From Candidatus Nomurabacteria bacterium RIFCSPLOWO2_01_FULL_42_17 (GTDB lineage: Bacteria; Patescibacteriota; Minisyncoccia; Phycocordibacterales; UBA9973), in contig MFVE01000006.1 in NCBI GenBank assembly GCA_001785985.1, forward strand, positions 33,049-79,444: DNA of 46,396 bases, read 5' to 3'. The notes under the pieces are model-generated. The model did not search any database. It saw nothing but the letters and a program-made list of their open reading frames with translations, and had not been told where the DNA came from. The position numbers were made by a program, and so were the translations under genes. Below are positions 8,916 through 16,030 of this stretch, in pieces. Each line of letters opens with the position of its first letter. Within the stretch, counting starts at the first letter, position 1.

Positions 8916-9596
8916 ATGAAAAACTTACAAAAAGGTTTTATTTCACAAATAATTTTAGTAGTAATTGCTTTGTTGATAATAGGAGGAGGTGTCTATGTGT
9001 ATACAAATAAAAAATCTAATAAGGAAAACGTGAATATTGTAGAGTCTGCGGCCACAGACCAAACTCGTAAAGATGATTCAGGAGTTAAAACTTCAGTAAG
9101 TATTTCAGAAAAAGTAATCATCGGTAAACAAAATGAGAATCGCTTAAATTGGGAAAGGTTAGAGTTGGGCAGTCTAAAAGTTAATATTGAAAAATCTGAT
9201 ATACCTCAAGAATATTTTCTTCCTGGAATTTTTATTTGTATACCTAATGAAGACAGACCGATTTATTTAATTTATGAGGTAAATGATAAAATACTCGGAG
9301 CTGGCGGAGGAATTATCCCAGCCCCTTCAGGAGAAAAAAGAGAATATGTATATGATATAGTGTTACCTTCTTCTGATTTGTATATAAAAGAATTTTCACA
9401 ATATATTAATAGTACTTATGGTAAAAATTATAATTGGGTAGATTATTCTCAAAAAGGATTTGATATTGGTAATTTTAAATTACCTCTTTCAATGAATATT
9501 TATTCTCAAACTAAACAATTACCAGATGCTGTTCATTGTAATAACGTTGATTCTTCAATTCCAAAAATACTTCAAGTTATAATGAAAGCATCATAG
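8916..9596 (+). CDS. Membrane-anchored protein of unknown function
   Basis: A 226-residue protein I do not recognise. The N-terminus KGFISQIILVVIALLIIGGG is a single membrane helix of the pilin-like/anchor type common in Parcubacteria. A linker of about 40 polar residues follows, then an extracytoplasmic domain (about 70-226) rich in Tyr, Asn and Ile, with three Cys residues. TATAAT at 8903-8908 sits seven bases before the ATG, so a nearly leaderless transcript is likely. The gene is more A+T-rich than atpC. It is bracketed by two copies of the atpC tail, which suggests insertion. A pilin-like or substrate-binding role is possible but unsupported. Confidence 0.75.
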   Translation: MKNLQKGFISQIILVVIALLIIGGGVYVYTNKKSNKENVNIVESAATDQTRKDDSGVKTSVSISEKVIIGKQNENRLNWERLELGSLKVNIEKSDIPQEYFLPGIFICIPNEDRPIYLIYEVNDKILGAGGGIIPAPSGEKREYVYDIVLPSSDLYIKEFSQYINSTYGKNYNWVDYSQKGFDIGNFKLPLSMNIYSQTKQLPDAVHCNNVDSSIPKILQVIMKAS

Positions 9597-9598
9597 AA

Positions 9599-9761
9599 AT
9601 GTTTAAATTTTATGTGGTGGCGACGCCGATAGGAAATATGGGGGGATATAACTCTAAGGGCGATTGAGACGTTGAAGAATGCGGATTTAATTTTATGCGA
9701 AGACACTCGGGAGACTAAAAAAATTTTGGATAAATGGCGAACGAAAAAATACAGAAAATAA
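9599..9761 (+). pseudogene. Chimeric pseudogene: 5' rsmI fragment fused to atpC tail
   Basis: From ATG 9599 the sequence closely matches the first ~130 bases of rsmI at 11024, encoding FYVVATPIGNMG and then LILCEDTRETKKIL. One extra G in a run of six G near 9640 shifts the frame. Past that point the original frame continues in register into DKWRTKKYRK and TAA, which is the end of atpC. Removing one G restores a 53-residue open frame. It must be a recombination product joining an rsmI copy to an atpC copy. It cannot encode a working methyltransferase. Confidence 0.85.
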
Positions 9762-9768
9762 AATTTAT
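9729..9768 (+). repeat. Direct repeat of the atpC tail, copy 2
   Basis: The 3' part of the chimeric pseudogene; 33 of 40 bases match 8861-8900. Differences are mostly transitions, so the duplication is not very recent. Confidence 0.8.
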
Positions 9769-9776
9769 TTTCTAAC

Positions 9777-9804
9777 TTGATTTTCATTCTTTTTAATATA
9801 GTAT
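9777..9804 (+). promoter_or_regulatory. Promoter of the AAA+ regulator gene
   Basis: TTGATT (9777-9782), a 16-base spacer and TAGTAT (9799-9804). An alternative -10 is TATTAT at 9802-9807. Together with ATTTCGAATG just downstream, this resembles the RRM gene promoter at 1437-1472. A 5' leader of ~65 bases results. Confidence 0.5.
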
Positions 9805-9821
9805 TATTTCGAATGCTGTTC

Positions 9822-9841
9822 AGCCCCCAAGGAGGGCTTTT
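9822..9841 (+). terminator. Hairpin with T-run in the regulator leader
   Basis: AGCCCCC, AA, GGAGGGCT, then TTTT: a short G+C-rich hairpin with a T-run, between the promoter and ATG 9875. It could be an attenuator, or the terminator of the upstream unit. Confidence 0.55.
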
Positions 9842-9874
9842 GTCATAACGTCGGTCAAAAGAAAAGGGTAAACA

Positions 9875-10897
9875 ATGCTAACACAAGAACTAAGATCGGA
9901 GCTTCAACAAGTTCCGACGCTCATCGTTGGTAGGAGTCAAAAGGCGGGAGAAATGCGTGAACTTGCTCAGCGACTCGGAAAGACAGGTCACACTGTCCTG
10001 ATCCAGGGCGAAACTGGGACAGGAAAAGAAATCGCCGCAAAAGAAATTCACAACAATGGAAGGCAAAACCGCCCATTTGTTCCAGTGAATTGCTCTGCGA
10101 TCACTTCCACTCTCTTTGAGAGCGAAATGTTTGGCCACAGAGAAGGTTCGTTCACGGATGCTTACGAGGACAGGAAAGGTTTCTTCGAATCAGTCGAAGA
10201 TGGCACCATCTTGCTTGACGAAGTGGGGACACTGCCCCTTGATTTTCAAGTGAAACTTCTGCGCATCTTGGAAGATGGGATGTTCAGCCCAGTTGGCGAT
10301 CGACGCAAGATTCAGATGAAAGCAAGAGTTATTGCTTCGACTAACACCGATTTGAAGCAAGCAGTGACTGATGGCAAGTTCCGCTCGGATCTCTTCTATC
10401 GTCTAAACGTGATTCCCTTGAACGTTCCGTCTTTACGGGATCGTCTCGAAGATGTACCCGTTCTAATCGAATACTTTCTCAGCCAAGAGAAAGACGAGAT
10501 TGGCATGTCTACTCGTGGTGCTCTGATGCGAGAGTATCACGGTTACAATTGGCCGGGGAATGTTCGTGAACTCAAGAACGCTGTAGCGCGTATGGCGTTT
10601 TTTGCTGAAAGGGACGAGACTGTTCAGTCAGACCACGTTCAGCCATACATGAAGAGCATGTTTGTCGGTGGGGAGCAAGAAGATGTGAGTTTTGCCACTC
10701 AAGTCGAATCTGAGATCCACACTTGCTATAAGGCAGAGGGAAAGTTCTTCAACTTTACTGAGTTGCACAAGGATTATCTACGTAAAGTTCTCAGGGAAAC
10801 GAGAGGTTGCGCCATGGAAGCCGCTTCTATTGTAGGTGTGAGTGAAGCAACCCTCTATAGATGGATTCGGCAGTTTCACATCAACAGATGTGAATGA
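9875..10897 (+). CDS. AAA+ regulator, sigma54-activator-like, with defective GAFTGA loop
   Basis: A 340-residue protein with a bacterial enhancer-binding AAA+ domain (about residues 15-240) and a Fis-type helix-turn-helix at the end (about 314-333, AASIVGVSEATLYRW). Walker A is GETGTGKE (45-52), Walker B is ILLDEVG (112-118), and FYRLNV (174-179) and WPGNVREL (226-233) are all present. The sigma54-contact loop GAFTGA reads GSFTDA (91-96). There is no receiver or PAS sensor domain. ATPase motifs look intact, but the loop should not engage sigma54, and sigma54 is generally absent from CPR genomes. I infer a repurposed regulator, as in TyrR-like proteins. The gene is richer in G+C than its neighbours, which suggests transfer. 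Confidence 0.9.
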   Translation: MLTQELRSELQQVPTLIVGRSQKAGEMRELAQRLGKTGHTVLIQGETGTGKEIAAKEIHNNGRQNRPFVPVNCSAITSTLFESEMFGHREGSFTDAYEDRKGFFESVEDGTILLDEVGTLPLDFQVKLLRILEDGMFSPVGDRRKIQMKARVIASTNTDLKQAVTDGKFRSDLFYRLNVIPLNVPSLRDRLEDVPVLIEYFLSQEKDEIGMSTRGALMREYHGYNWPGNVRELKNAVARMAFFAERDETVQSDHVQPYMKSMFVGGEQEDVSFATQVESEIHTCYKAEGKFFNFTELHKDYLRKVLRETRGCAMEAASIVGVSEATLYRWIRQFHINRCE

Positions 10898-10942
10898 AGG
10901 TATGCTCGTCACTATCCGAGCAGAAAGGAGAAAATCAAAAAA

Positions 10943-10979
10943 CCGGCAGTTGCACCCTCGAGGTGGGCTGTCGGCTTTT
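10943..10979 (+). terminator. Intrinsic terminator after the AAA+ regulator
   Basis: CCGGCAG (10943-10949) pairs with CTGTCGG (10968-10974, one G-T). An inner stem CACC/GGTG has loop CTCGA, and a T-run follows. It separates the regulator from rsmI, whose promoter starts 10 bases later. Confidence 0.8.
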
Positions 10980-10988
10980 AATTTCAAC

Positions 10989-11017
10989 TTGACTATTTTA
11001 ATGTCCCAGCGGATACT
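10989..11017 (+). promoter_or_regulatory. rsmI promoter (leaderless)
   Basis: TTGACT (10989-10994), a 17-base spacer and GATACT (11012-11017), then six bases and ATG 11024. This is the clearest complete promoter in the window, and it predicts transcription starting on the initiation codon. Confidence 0.75.
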
Positions 11018-11023
11018 GAATTT

Positions 11024-11749
11024 ATGGCAAAATTTTATGTGGTGGCGACGCCGATCGGAAATATGGGGGACATAACTCTGCGAGCGATCGAGACGTTGAA
11101 AAGCGTGGATTTGATATTATGCGAAGATACCCGAGAAACTAAAAAGATTTTACAGAAATATAATATTAATACTGCAACGATGAGTTACCCATCCGACGAT
11201 GTCGTCGGAAAAAACTCCAGACAAAGCAATAAATTTAGTAAAATTTTTGAATTATTAGAAGAGGGGAAAAATCTGGCTCTGGTTTCTGACGCCGGCACGC
11301 CGGGCATTTCTGATCCAGGCGCGATGCTTGTTTCAAAAATAAAAGAAAAATTTAACTGCGTTAGGCAAGACCTAACGCAAGAAGTACAGGTGATTCCAAT
11401 TCCGGGTCCCTCGGCTGTAATAACAGCATTATCAGCTTCAGGCTTGCCGATTCACGAATTTACTTTTTTAGGATTTCTTCCGCATAAAAAGGGTAGGGAA
11501 ACTTTATTTAAAGAAATTGCCGGCGCAAAACGTACGATGGTATTTTACGAATCTCCGCACAGGATTTTAAAAACCCTAGAATCACTTGTGAAATTTTGTT
11601 CCGTAGAAAATCCGAAAAAAGTTTGCATTGCGCGCGAGCTGACAAAAATTTATGAAGAATTTAAAACTGGTTCACCGGCGGAAGTTTTACAGTATTTAAT
11701 TGAAAATCCAGAAAAACAAAGAGGGGAGTTTACGGTGATAGTTTCTTAA
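11024..11749 (+). CDS. rsmI: 16S rRNA (cytidine-1402-2'-O)-methyltransferase
   Basis: A 241-residue SAM-dependent enzyme of the tetrapyrrole-methylase fold that methylates C1402 in the decoding centre. Motifs are VVATPIGNMGDITLRA, LILCEDTRETKKIL, LVSDAGTPGISDPG and IPGPSAVITALSASGLP. It is shorter than E. coli RsmI (about 286) because the C-terminal domain is missing. Two perfect palindromes lie in frame: 11192-11209 (encoding SDDVVG) and 11357-11379 (encoding CVRQDLTQ). Both encode stretches with no counterpart in typical RsmI. A damaged partial copy is at 9599-9761. The start is fixed by the leaderless promoter. Confidence 0.95.
   Translation: MAKFYVVATPIGNMGDITLRAIETLKSVDLILCEDTRETKKILQKYNINTATMSYPSDDVVGKNSRQSNKFSKIFELLEEGKNLALVSDAGTPGISDPGAMLVSKIKEKFNCVRQDLTQEVQVIPIPGPSAVITALSASGLPIHEFTFLGFLPHKKGRETLFKEIAGAKRTMVFYESPHRILKTLESLVKFCSVENPKKVCIARELTKIYEEFKTGSPAEVLQYLIENPEKQRGEFTVIVS
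11192..11209. repeat. Perfect palindrome in rsmI (first)
   Basis: TCCGACGA (11192-11199), TG, TCGTCGGA (11202-11209); in frame. Confidence 0.8.
11357..11379. repeat. Perfect palindrome in rsmI (second)
   Basis: TGCGTTAGG (11357-11365), loop CAAGA, CCTAACGCA (11371-11379); in frame. It falls just before the conserved IPGPSAV strand. Confidence 0.85.
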
Positions 11750-11767
11750 ATTTTAGAGAAAAAAAAT

Positions 11768-11798
11768 CTAGGAGCGACTCGTGAACGAGTGCTCCTAG
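11768..11798. terminator. Hairpin between convergent rsmI and the 57-residue gene
   Basis: CTAGGAGC, bulged G, ACTCG, loop TGAA, CGAGT, GCTCCTAG: a 13-bp stem preceded by an A-run (11759-11766) on the plus strand. The A-run becomes a T-run when read on the minus strand, so termination of the minus gene is plausible. Part of it (GTGAACGAGT) recurs in inverse orientation at 19440-19450. Confidence 0.6.
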
Positions 11799-11819
11799 GG
11801 TGACGACCTTCGATTACGA

Positions 11820-11993
11820 TTACTTTTCTTCGAGGTCGTTGGGGATGTGTTGGTGGTGTTTTTGTTTCAGACGATGAATCACTCGCAACTCTTCTTCACG
11901 AGCGCTTATTTCGTTTTCTTGTCCAGCGACCACCTGCTCAATGTTGGGTCGAGAATTCGCTTCTGACCCAGCCTTTGATGGAAAGAACCACAT
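11820..11993 (-). CDS. Small hypothetical protein, 57 residues
   Basis: I do not recognise the family. I place the start at 11993, giving MWFFPSKAGSEANSRP, because AAAGGAGG stands seven bases upstream, the strongest Shine-Dalgarno sequence in the window. A longer frame from 12032 would bury that site inside coding sequence. The product is hydrophilic, with an acidic helix (NEISAREEELRVIHRLKQ) and a His-rich end (KHHQHIPNDLEEK). No membrane segment or signal peptide is visible. It is convergent with rsmI, with a hairpin between. Confidence 0.65.
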   Translation of the reverse strand: MWFFPSKAGSEANSRPNIEQVVAGQENEISAREEELRVIHRLKQKHHQHIPNDLEEK

Positions 11994-12070
11994 ATTACCT
12001 CCTTTTAGGTTAATGGGTTGTCTACTCTTCATTAAAGAATATAAACAATATCAAAAAAATTTGCAACAAC

Positions 12071-12382
12071 TCATCTCAATTTGTGTTTCAAGCAAGTAAT
12101 AATAGACCAATCGAAGCCGCCTTTTTCTGCCAAGTATTTCATTTTATCTAAAGCCCAAATAGAGTCGTCTAAAACCTCATTGCACGCTAGGTACAATTTT
12201 TTTGCTTCGCTGGCGAGCTTTCTGTATTCATATCTGCCCGTATAAAAATCTTTCGGCATTTTTTCCCAGCCGTTCATTTTGTAGTAACAATTCACAATTT
12301 CATGAACTGGGTTTACAGCTTGTTTGTGTTTTTTTAGGTTTGCTAGATACCCCGCAAACGGATTTTTTAGATCATCTCCCAC
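12071..12382 (-). CDS. Hypothetical protein, 103 residues
   Basis: A small soluble protein with no family I can name. It is rich in Lys, Tyr and Trp, and is predicted mostly helical (KKLYLACNEVLDDSIWALDKMKYLAEKGG), with three Cys residues. The start is GTG at 12382. TAAAAT at 12389-12394 lies exactly six bases upstream of it on the minus strand, the same leaderless spacing as at many other genes here. It is divergent from mreB, with 38 bases between start codons. Confidence 0.65.
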   Translation of the reverse strand: MGDDLKNPFAGYLANLKKHKQAVNPVHEIVNCYYKMNGWEKMPKDFYTGRYEYRKLASEAKKLYLACNEVLDDSIWALDKMKYLAEKGGFDWSIITCLKHKLR

Positions 12383-12388
12383 ACTTTG

Positions 12389-12414
12389 ATTTTATCACAA
12401 AAATAATATATATT
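12389..12414. promoter_or_regulatory. Divergent leaderless promoters for mreB and the 103-residue gene
   Basis: Minus strand: TAAAAT at 12394-12389, six bases, then GTG at 12382. Plus strand: TATATT at 12409-12414, six bases, then ATG at 12421. Both lie in a 38-base gap, so upstream contacts of one polymerase overlap the other's start site. Confidence 0.6.
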
Positions 12415-12420
12415 GGCCAG

Positions 12421-13434
12421 ATGGGTATTTTTACTAAAAAACTGGGTATAGATCTAGGAACGGCCAATACTCTCGTATTCTTGCCTGGTAAAGGAATCAT
12501 CTTGAACGAACCTTCAGTGGTAGCGGTTTCTGAGCAGGATAACAAGATTCTAGCGATTGGCTTTGAAGCCAAAGACATGATCGGTAAAACTCCAGAATCT
12601 ATCATCACTTATTGTCCAATGAAAGACGGCGTGATCGCGGATTATCGGGTAACCGAAGCAATGCTGCGTTATTTTATAAATAAAGCGATGGGGCGTTTTA
12701 ATTTTTTTAAGCCGGATGTGATGGTCTCCGTGCCAGCCGGTGTCACCAGCACAGAGAGGCGAGCGGTGATAGAAGCAGCCATTCGCGCTGGCGCTAAAAA
12801 TGCTTATGTGGTGAAGGAACCCATCTTGGCCGCGATCGGCGCTGGCATTCCTATTTATGAATCGAGGGGGCATATGGTGGTGGATATCGGTGGGGGCACG
12901 ACGGACGTGGCGGTCATATCTCTTGGCGGGATTGTTTCTTCTACCTCGGTCAAATGCGCTGGAAATAAAATAGATCAGGCTATCGCGGACTACATCAAAA
13001 AAACTTTCAATCTAGCGATCGGCGACAGGACAGCCGAAGAAGTGAAAATAAAGATCGGCGCGGCGGTGCAGTTGGAAGAAGAACTCTCGGTGACGATCAA
13101 AGGCCGGGATTTTATTCAAGGATTGCCTCGGTCTGCGAGAGTGGGAACCAATGAAATAGTCAAAGCGATAGACGGGGAATTAAAACAAATAATCAAAGCG
13201 ATCAAAGATGTTTTGCAGGAAACTCCTCCAGAGCTAGCTTCAGACATCATCGATCAGGGCATCATTATGACCGGCGGGTCATCTCTCTTGCGGAATTTTA
13301 CTGATTTAGTTTATCGCAAGACCGGTGTCAAGGCGGCTCTGGCCGAAGATCCGCTTTTTTGCGTGGTCAAGGGCACGGGCATCGCGCTGGAGCATTTGGA
13401 TGTGTACAAGAAGACGGTTTTAAGTAAAAAGTAA
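12421..13434 (+). CDS. mreB: Rod-shape-determining actin homologue MreB
   Basis: A 337-residue bacterial actin that polymerises on the inner membrane and guides cell-wall synthesis. Phosphate-1 motif is LGIDLGTANTLVF near residue 10, phosphate-2 is DIGGGTTDVAVISLGG, and the adenosine motif MTGGSSLLRNF is near the C-terminus. Length matches the family (~335-345). The open frame extends 73 codons upstream, but that stretch has no MreB homology and overlaps the opposite gene. The ATG at 12421 sits at the leaderless position after TATATT. No mreC/mreD is adjacent. Confidence 0.96.
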   Translation: MGIFTKKLGIDLGTANTLVFLPGKGIILNEPSVVAVSEQDNKILAIGFEAKDMIGKTPESIITYCPMKDGVIADYRVTEAMLRYFINKAMGRFNFFKPDVMVSVPAGVTSTERRAVIEAAIRAGAKNAYVVKEPILAAIGAGIPIYESRGHMVVDIGGGTTDVAVISLGGIVSSTSVKCAGNKIDQAIADYIKKTFNLAIGDRTAEEVKIKIGAAVQLEEELSVTIKGRDFIQGLPRSARVGTNEIVKAIDGELKQIIKAIKDVLQETPPELASDIIDQGIIMTGGSSLLRNFTDLVYRKTGVKAALAEDPLFCVVKGTGIALEHLDVYKKTVLSKK

Positions 13435-13442
13435 TATCTTGA

Positions 13443-13586
13443 AAATAAAATAGTTCTTAAGAAAAGCCTTGCGCAGGAGATTAGAAAATAAAAGCGGTAC
13501 TCCGATTATTATTTTCTTGATCGACGAGCAGTTCGCTGGCAAAGCTTTGCCAGACAGATTGCTTTTTGAGAGAAGCTATTTTATTT
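13443..13586. repeat. 144-bp segment with inverted ends between mreB and the holB-like gene
   Basis: AAATAAAATAG-TTCT (13443-13457) pairs with AGAA-G-CTATTTTATTT (13571-13586). Inside are a second inverted pair (AGAAAATAA/TTATTTTCT) and a perfect 18-base palindrome CTGGCAAAGCTTTGCCAG (13536-13553). It could be a structured RNA, the mreB 3' end, or a small non-autonomous mobile element. No coding frame is convincing. Confidence 0.5.
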
Positions 13587-13604
13587 GCAAGATATTTTGA
13601 TAAA

Positions 13605-14324
13605 ATGAAAATAAAAGAACATTTAGATAAAAAAAATTTGCATCATGCTTATCTCATTGAGGGGGATAGGGGCAAAATCGTGCCTGAGATTTTAGAATTC
13701 TGCGAGGATTTAGGGTTAAAAACTTCCGGTAATCCGGATTTTTGTCATATTGTCGTTGATAATTTTAAAATAGATGAAGCATTAAATTTACGCTCGATGG
13801 GAAGTGAAAAAAGTTTTTCCCTGAATAAAAAAATATTTCTTGTTTGTTCCAATAGTTTTACTTTGGACGCGCAAGGGACTCTGCTAAAAATGTTTGAAGA
13901 GCCAAAAGAAAATGTACATTTTTTCTTGGTTACGCCGGATGCAAATTCACTTCTGAAAACCCTTGTTTCTAGATTTTATTTTATCTCCACGCGGAAAGAC
14001 CTCGCATCCGATCTCGAAAATGCCGAGAAATTTATAAAAATGTCTTTGCCAAAGAGGATTGATTTTCTGAAAGAATTATTACCTCCCAAAAAAGAAGAGA
14101 ATGACGAAGAAGCAAGTGAAGTAAGTACAGAATCCAACAGCTCTAAAGCTCTAAAATTTCTAAATTCGCTGGAATCTGTCTTACACCAACAACTTATGTC
14201 AAAGCCCGCCTTTGACATGGGTTGTTTTGAGCATTTTTTCAAGGTACGTGAATTTCTCCGCATGCCCGGCAGTTCCGCGAAAACGTTGATGGAATCTGTG
14301 GCGATGATCACACCTGTGCTATAA
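13605..14324 (+). CDS. holB: DNA polymerase III delta'-like clamp-loader subunit
   Basis: A 239-residue protein related to the AAA+ ATPase fold of delta' (HolB). Typical features are HHAYLIEGDRGK at the N-terminus (a degenerate P-loop, as expected for non-hydrolysing delta') and the sensor-like TLLKMFEEPKENVHFFLVT, the best match to clamp-loader subunits. The zinc module and a clear C-terminal collar are absent or diverged. ATG 13605 is chosen because TATTTT (13593-13598) lies exactly six bases upstream; an earlier TTG at 13566 has no such support. A palindrome (14196-14218) encodes MSKPAFDM near the end. The frr promoter overlaps its 3' end. Confidence 0.8.
   Translation: MKIKEHLDKKNLHHAYLIEGDRGKIVPEILEFCEDLGLKTSGNPDFCHIVVDNFKIDEALNLRSMGSEKSFSLNKKIFLVCSNSFTLDAQGTLLKMFEEPKENVHFFLVTPDANSLLKTLVSRFYFISTRKDLASDLENAEKFIKMSLPKRIDFLKELLPPKKEENDEEASEVSTESNSSKALKFLNSLESVLHQQLMSKPAFDMGCFEHFFKVREFLRMPGSSAKTLMESVAMITPVL
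14196..14218. repeat. Perfect palindrome in the holB-like gene
   Basis: ATGTCAAAG (14196-14204), loop CCCGC, CTTTGACAT (14210-14218); in frame. Confidence 0.8.
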
Positions 14325-14325
14325 T
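14320..14325 (+). promoter_or_regulatory. -10 box of frr (leaderless)
   Basis: TATAAT, six bases, then ATG 14332; it overlaps the end of the holB-like gene. Confidence 0.65.
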
Positions 14326-14331
14326 AGAATT

Positions 14332-14883
14332 ATGCAATACAACTTTTCAAATTTTAAAATAGAACTCAAAAAGGTGGGGGATTTTTTAGGGAATGAATAC
14401 AGTCAATTAAATATCGGACGAGCGTCGCCGATGGTTTTAGACGGGGTGGCCGTGGAATCATACGGTTCGCGCGTTCCGTTAAAAAATGTGGCTTCTGTTT
14501 CTATCGAAGATCCAAGAACTCTGCGGGTAGCGCCCTGGGATAAGGGCCAAATCAAAGATATAGAAAAAGCAATCCAATCCTCAAATTTAGGATTGTCGGT
14601 GGCGACTGATGACCTGGGCATCAGAGTTATCTTTCCCCAATTAACTACTGAAAGCAGGCAATCTCTCGTAAAAGTTCTAAAAGAAAAATTAGAAGAACAA
14701 AGAATCACAATACGTCGAGAACGCGAACGTATCTGGGAAGATGTGCAAGAGAAAGAAAAAGAAGCGAAGCTGACCGAAGATGAAAAGTTTAGAGCTAAAG
14801 ACGAATTGCAAAAGATTATTGATGAAGCAAATAAAAATTTAGAAGCAACTTTTGAGAAAAAGCAAAAGGAAGTGATGGGATAG
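14332..14883 (+). CDS. frr: Ribosome recycling factor
   Basis: A 183-residue protein of the usual length. With EF-G it splits post-termination ribosomes. The three-helix domain carries LNIGRASPMVLDGVAVESYG and IRRERERIWEDVQEKEKEA. The inserted beta/alpha domain carries VPLKNVASVSIEDPRTL and PWDKGQIKDIEKAIQSSNLG. It starts six bases after TATAAT, so a separate leaderless transcript is likely. rseP follows 43 bases downstream, possibly in the same operon. Confidence 0.97.
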   Translation: MQYNFSNFKIELKKVGDFLGNEYSQLNIGRASPMVLDGVAVESYGSRVPLKNVASVSIEDPRTLRVAPWDKGQIKDIEKAIQSSNLGLSVATDDLGIRVIFPQLTTESRQSLVKVLKEKLEEQRITIRRERERIWEDVQEKEKEAKLTEDEKFRAKDELQKIIDEANKNLEATFEKKQKEVMG

Positions 14884-14926
14884 TCGGCTAGCTTGTAGCT
14901 TGTAGGGGTTAGCTTTTAGAAAATTC

Positions 14927-16027
14927 ATGTCAATTATTATATTTTTCATTATATTGTTAGTGCTTGTGCTTGTCCATGAGTTTGGACATTTTTTTACTGC
15001 GAAGAAGTTTGGCATTCGGGTGGATGAATTTGGCTTTGGTTTTCCACCGAAACTTTTCGGAATTAAAAAAGGGGAGACGGAATACAGCATCAATGCTTTG
15101 CCGTTTGGAGGATTTGTAAAAATATTTGGTGAGAATCCTGATGATGAAAATACAAATGGTCCTGATAGGGAGAGAAGTTTTGTCCATAAAGCAAAATGGA
15201 AACAAGCGATCGTCCTGGTCGCTGGAGTATGCGCCAATTTTTTGCTAGCTTGGCTTTTGTTTTCTATTGGGTTTATGTCTGGGTTCCCGACCTCAGTGGG
15301 TAGCGAGCCCATGAGTTCCAAGCTGACTGATGTAAACTTAACAGTTGTTTCTGTTATGGTGGAATCTCCGGCTTACATAGCAGGACTTAAATCAGGGGAT
15401 AAAATAGTAACTCTCTCAAGTGGTGCTGACTATGTTGTAGATCTAAATCCTGATACCCTTAAATCATTTGTACTGTCCCATAGTGATAAAAAAATTAACC
15501 TTGGATATATACGCGGCAAAGATAAAGTTTTTCATTCTGCTGTCATTACCCCAGTTGTACCCAAGGGGAATGCTGAGCCTATGGTCGGTATATCTATGGA
15601 CATGATTGGCATAGCCAAATTGCCCGTTTTTTCAGCTTTCAAAGAGGGAATGTCTCTAACCATCTCTGTGGCCAAAGGCACTGTTGTGGGCCTTTATACG
15701 CTTATTTCAGAGGGTTTACAGGGCAAAGGTAGCCTCGCCTCGATAACTGGGCCGGTGGGTATGGTGAGTATCGTGGGAGATGCATATCAATTTGGCTTTG
15801 TTTATCTTTTATCTTTTGCCGCGCTTATCTCCGTGAATCTCGCAATCATAAATCTCCTGCCATTTCCCGCCCTTGACGGCGGACGGCTTTTCTTTCTTTT
15901 GATTGAAAAAATAAAAGGTTCGCGAATTAATCCCAAATTTACTAACACAGCCAACATGATTGGTTTTAGTATTTTGATACTTTTGATGGTTGTCGTCACT
16001 TTTCATGATGTGATAAAACTTTTTTAA
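14927..16027 (+). CDS. rseP: Site-2 intramembrane zinc protease (RseP-like)
   Basis: A 366-residue polytopic metalloprotease of the M50 family. The first membrane helix carries the zinc site HEFGH (residues 17-21). A PDZ domain follows (about 110-230), in which SPAYIAGLKSGDKI is the carboxylate-binding loop region. The last helices carry NLLPFPALDGGRLFFL, whose Asp is the third zinc ligand. It has one PDZ domain rather than the two of E. coli RseP. The family cleaves anti-sigma factors and remnant signal peptides; the substrate here is unknown. The M24 peptidase gene follows after three bases. Confidence 0.95.
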   Translation: MSIIIFFIILLVLVLVHEFGHFFTAKKFGIRVDEFGFGFPPKLFGIKKGETEYSINALPFGGFVKIFGENPDDENTNGPDRERSFVHKAKWKQAIVLVAGVCANFLLAWLLFSIGFMSGFPTSVGSEPMSSKLTDVNLTVVSVMVESPAYIAGLKSGDKIVTLSSGADYVVDLNPDTLKSFVLSHSDKKINLGYIRGKDKVFHSAVITPVVPKGNAEPMVGISMDMIGIAKLPVFSAFKEGMSLTISVAKGTVVGLYTLISEGLQGKGSLASITGPVGMVSIVGDAYQFGFVYLLSFAALISVNLAIINLLPFPALDGGRLFFLLIEKIKGSRINPKFTNTANMIGFSILILLMVVVTFHDVIKLF

Positions 16028-16030
16028 ATT

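Noticed and set aside
10842-11075. Open frame overlapping the regulator end and rsmI start
   Set aside because: It crosses a terminator and a promoter and is a shadow of two real genes.
11994-12032. Longer N-terminus of the 57-residue gene
   Set aside because: It would contain the strong AAAGGAGG site, which clearly serves the ATG at 11993.
12202-12420. 73-codon N-terminal extension of mreB
   Set aside because: No MreB homology, overlaps the opposite gene, and the ATG at 12421 sits at the leaderless position and begins the conserved sequence.
13566-13604. TTG start for the holB-like gene
   Set aside because: Lies in the inverted segment; ATG 13605 has a -10 box at the standard distance.
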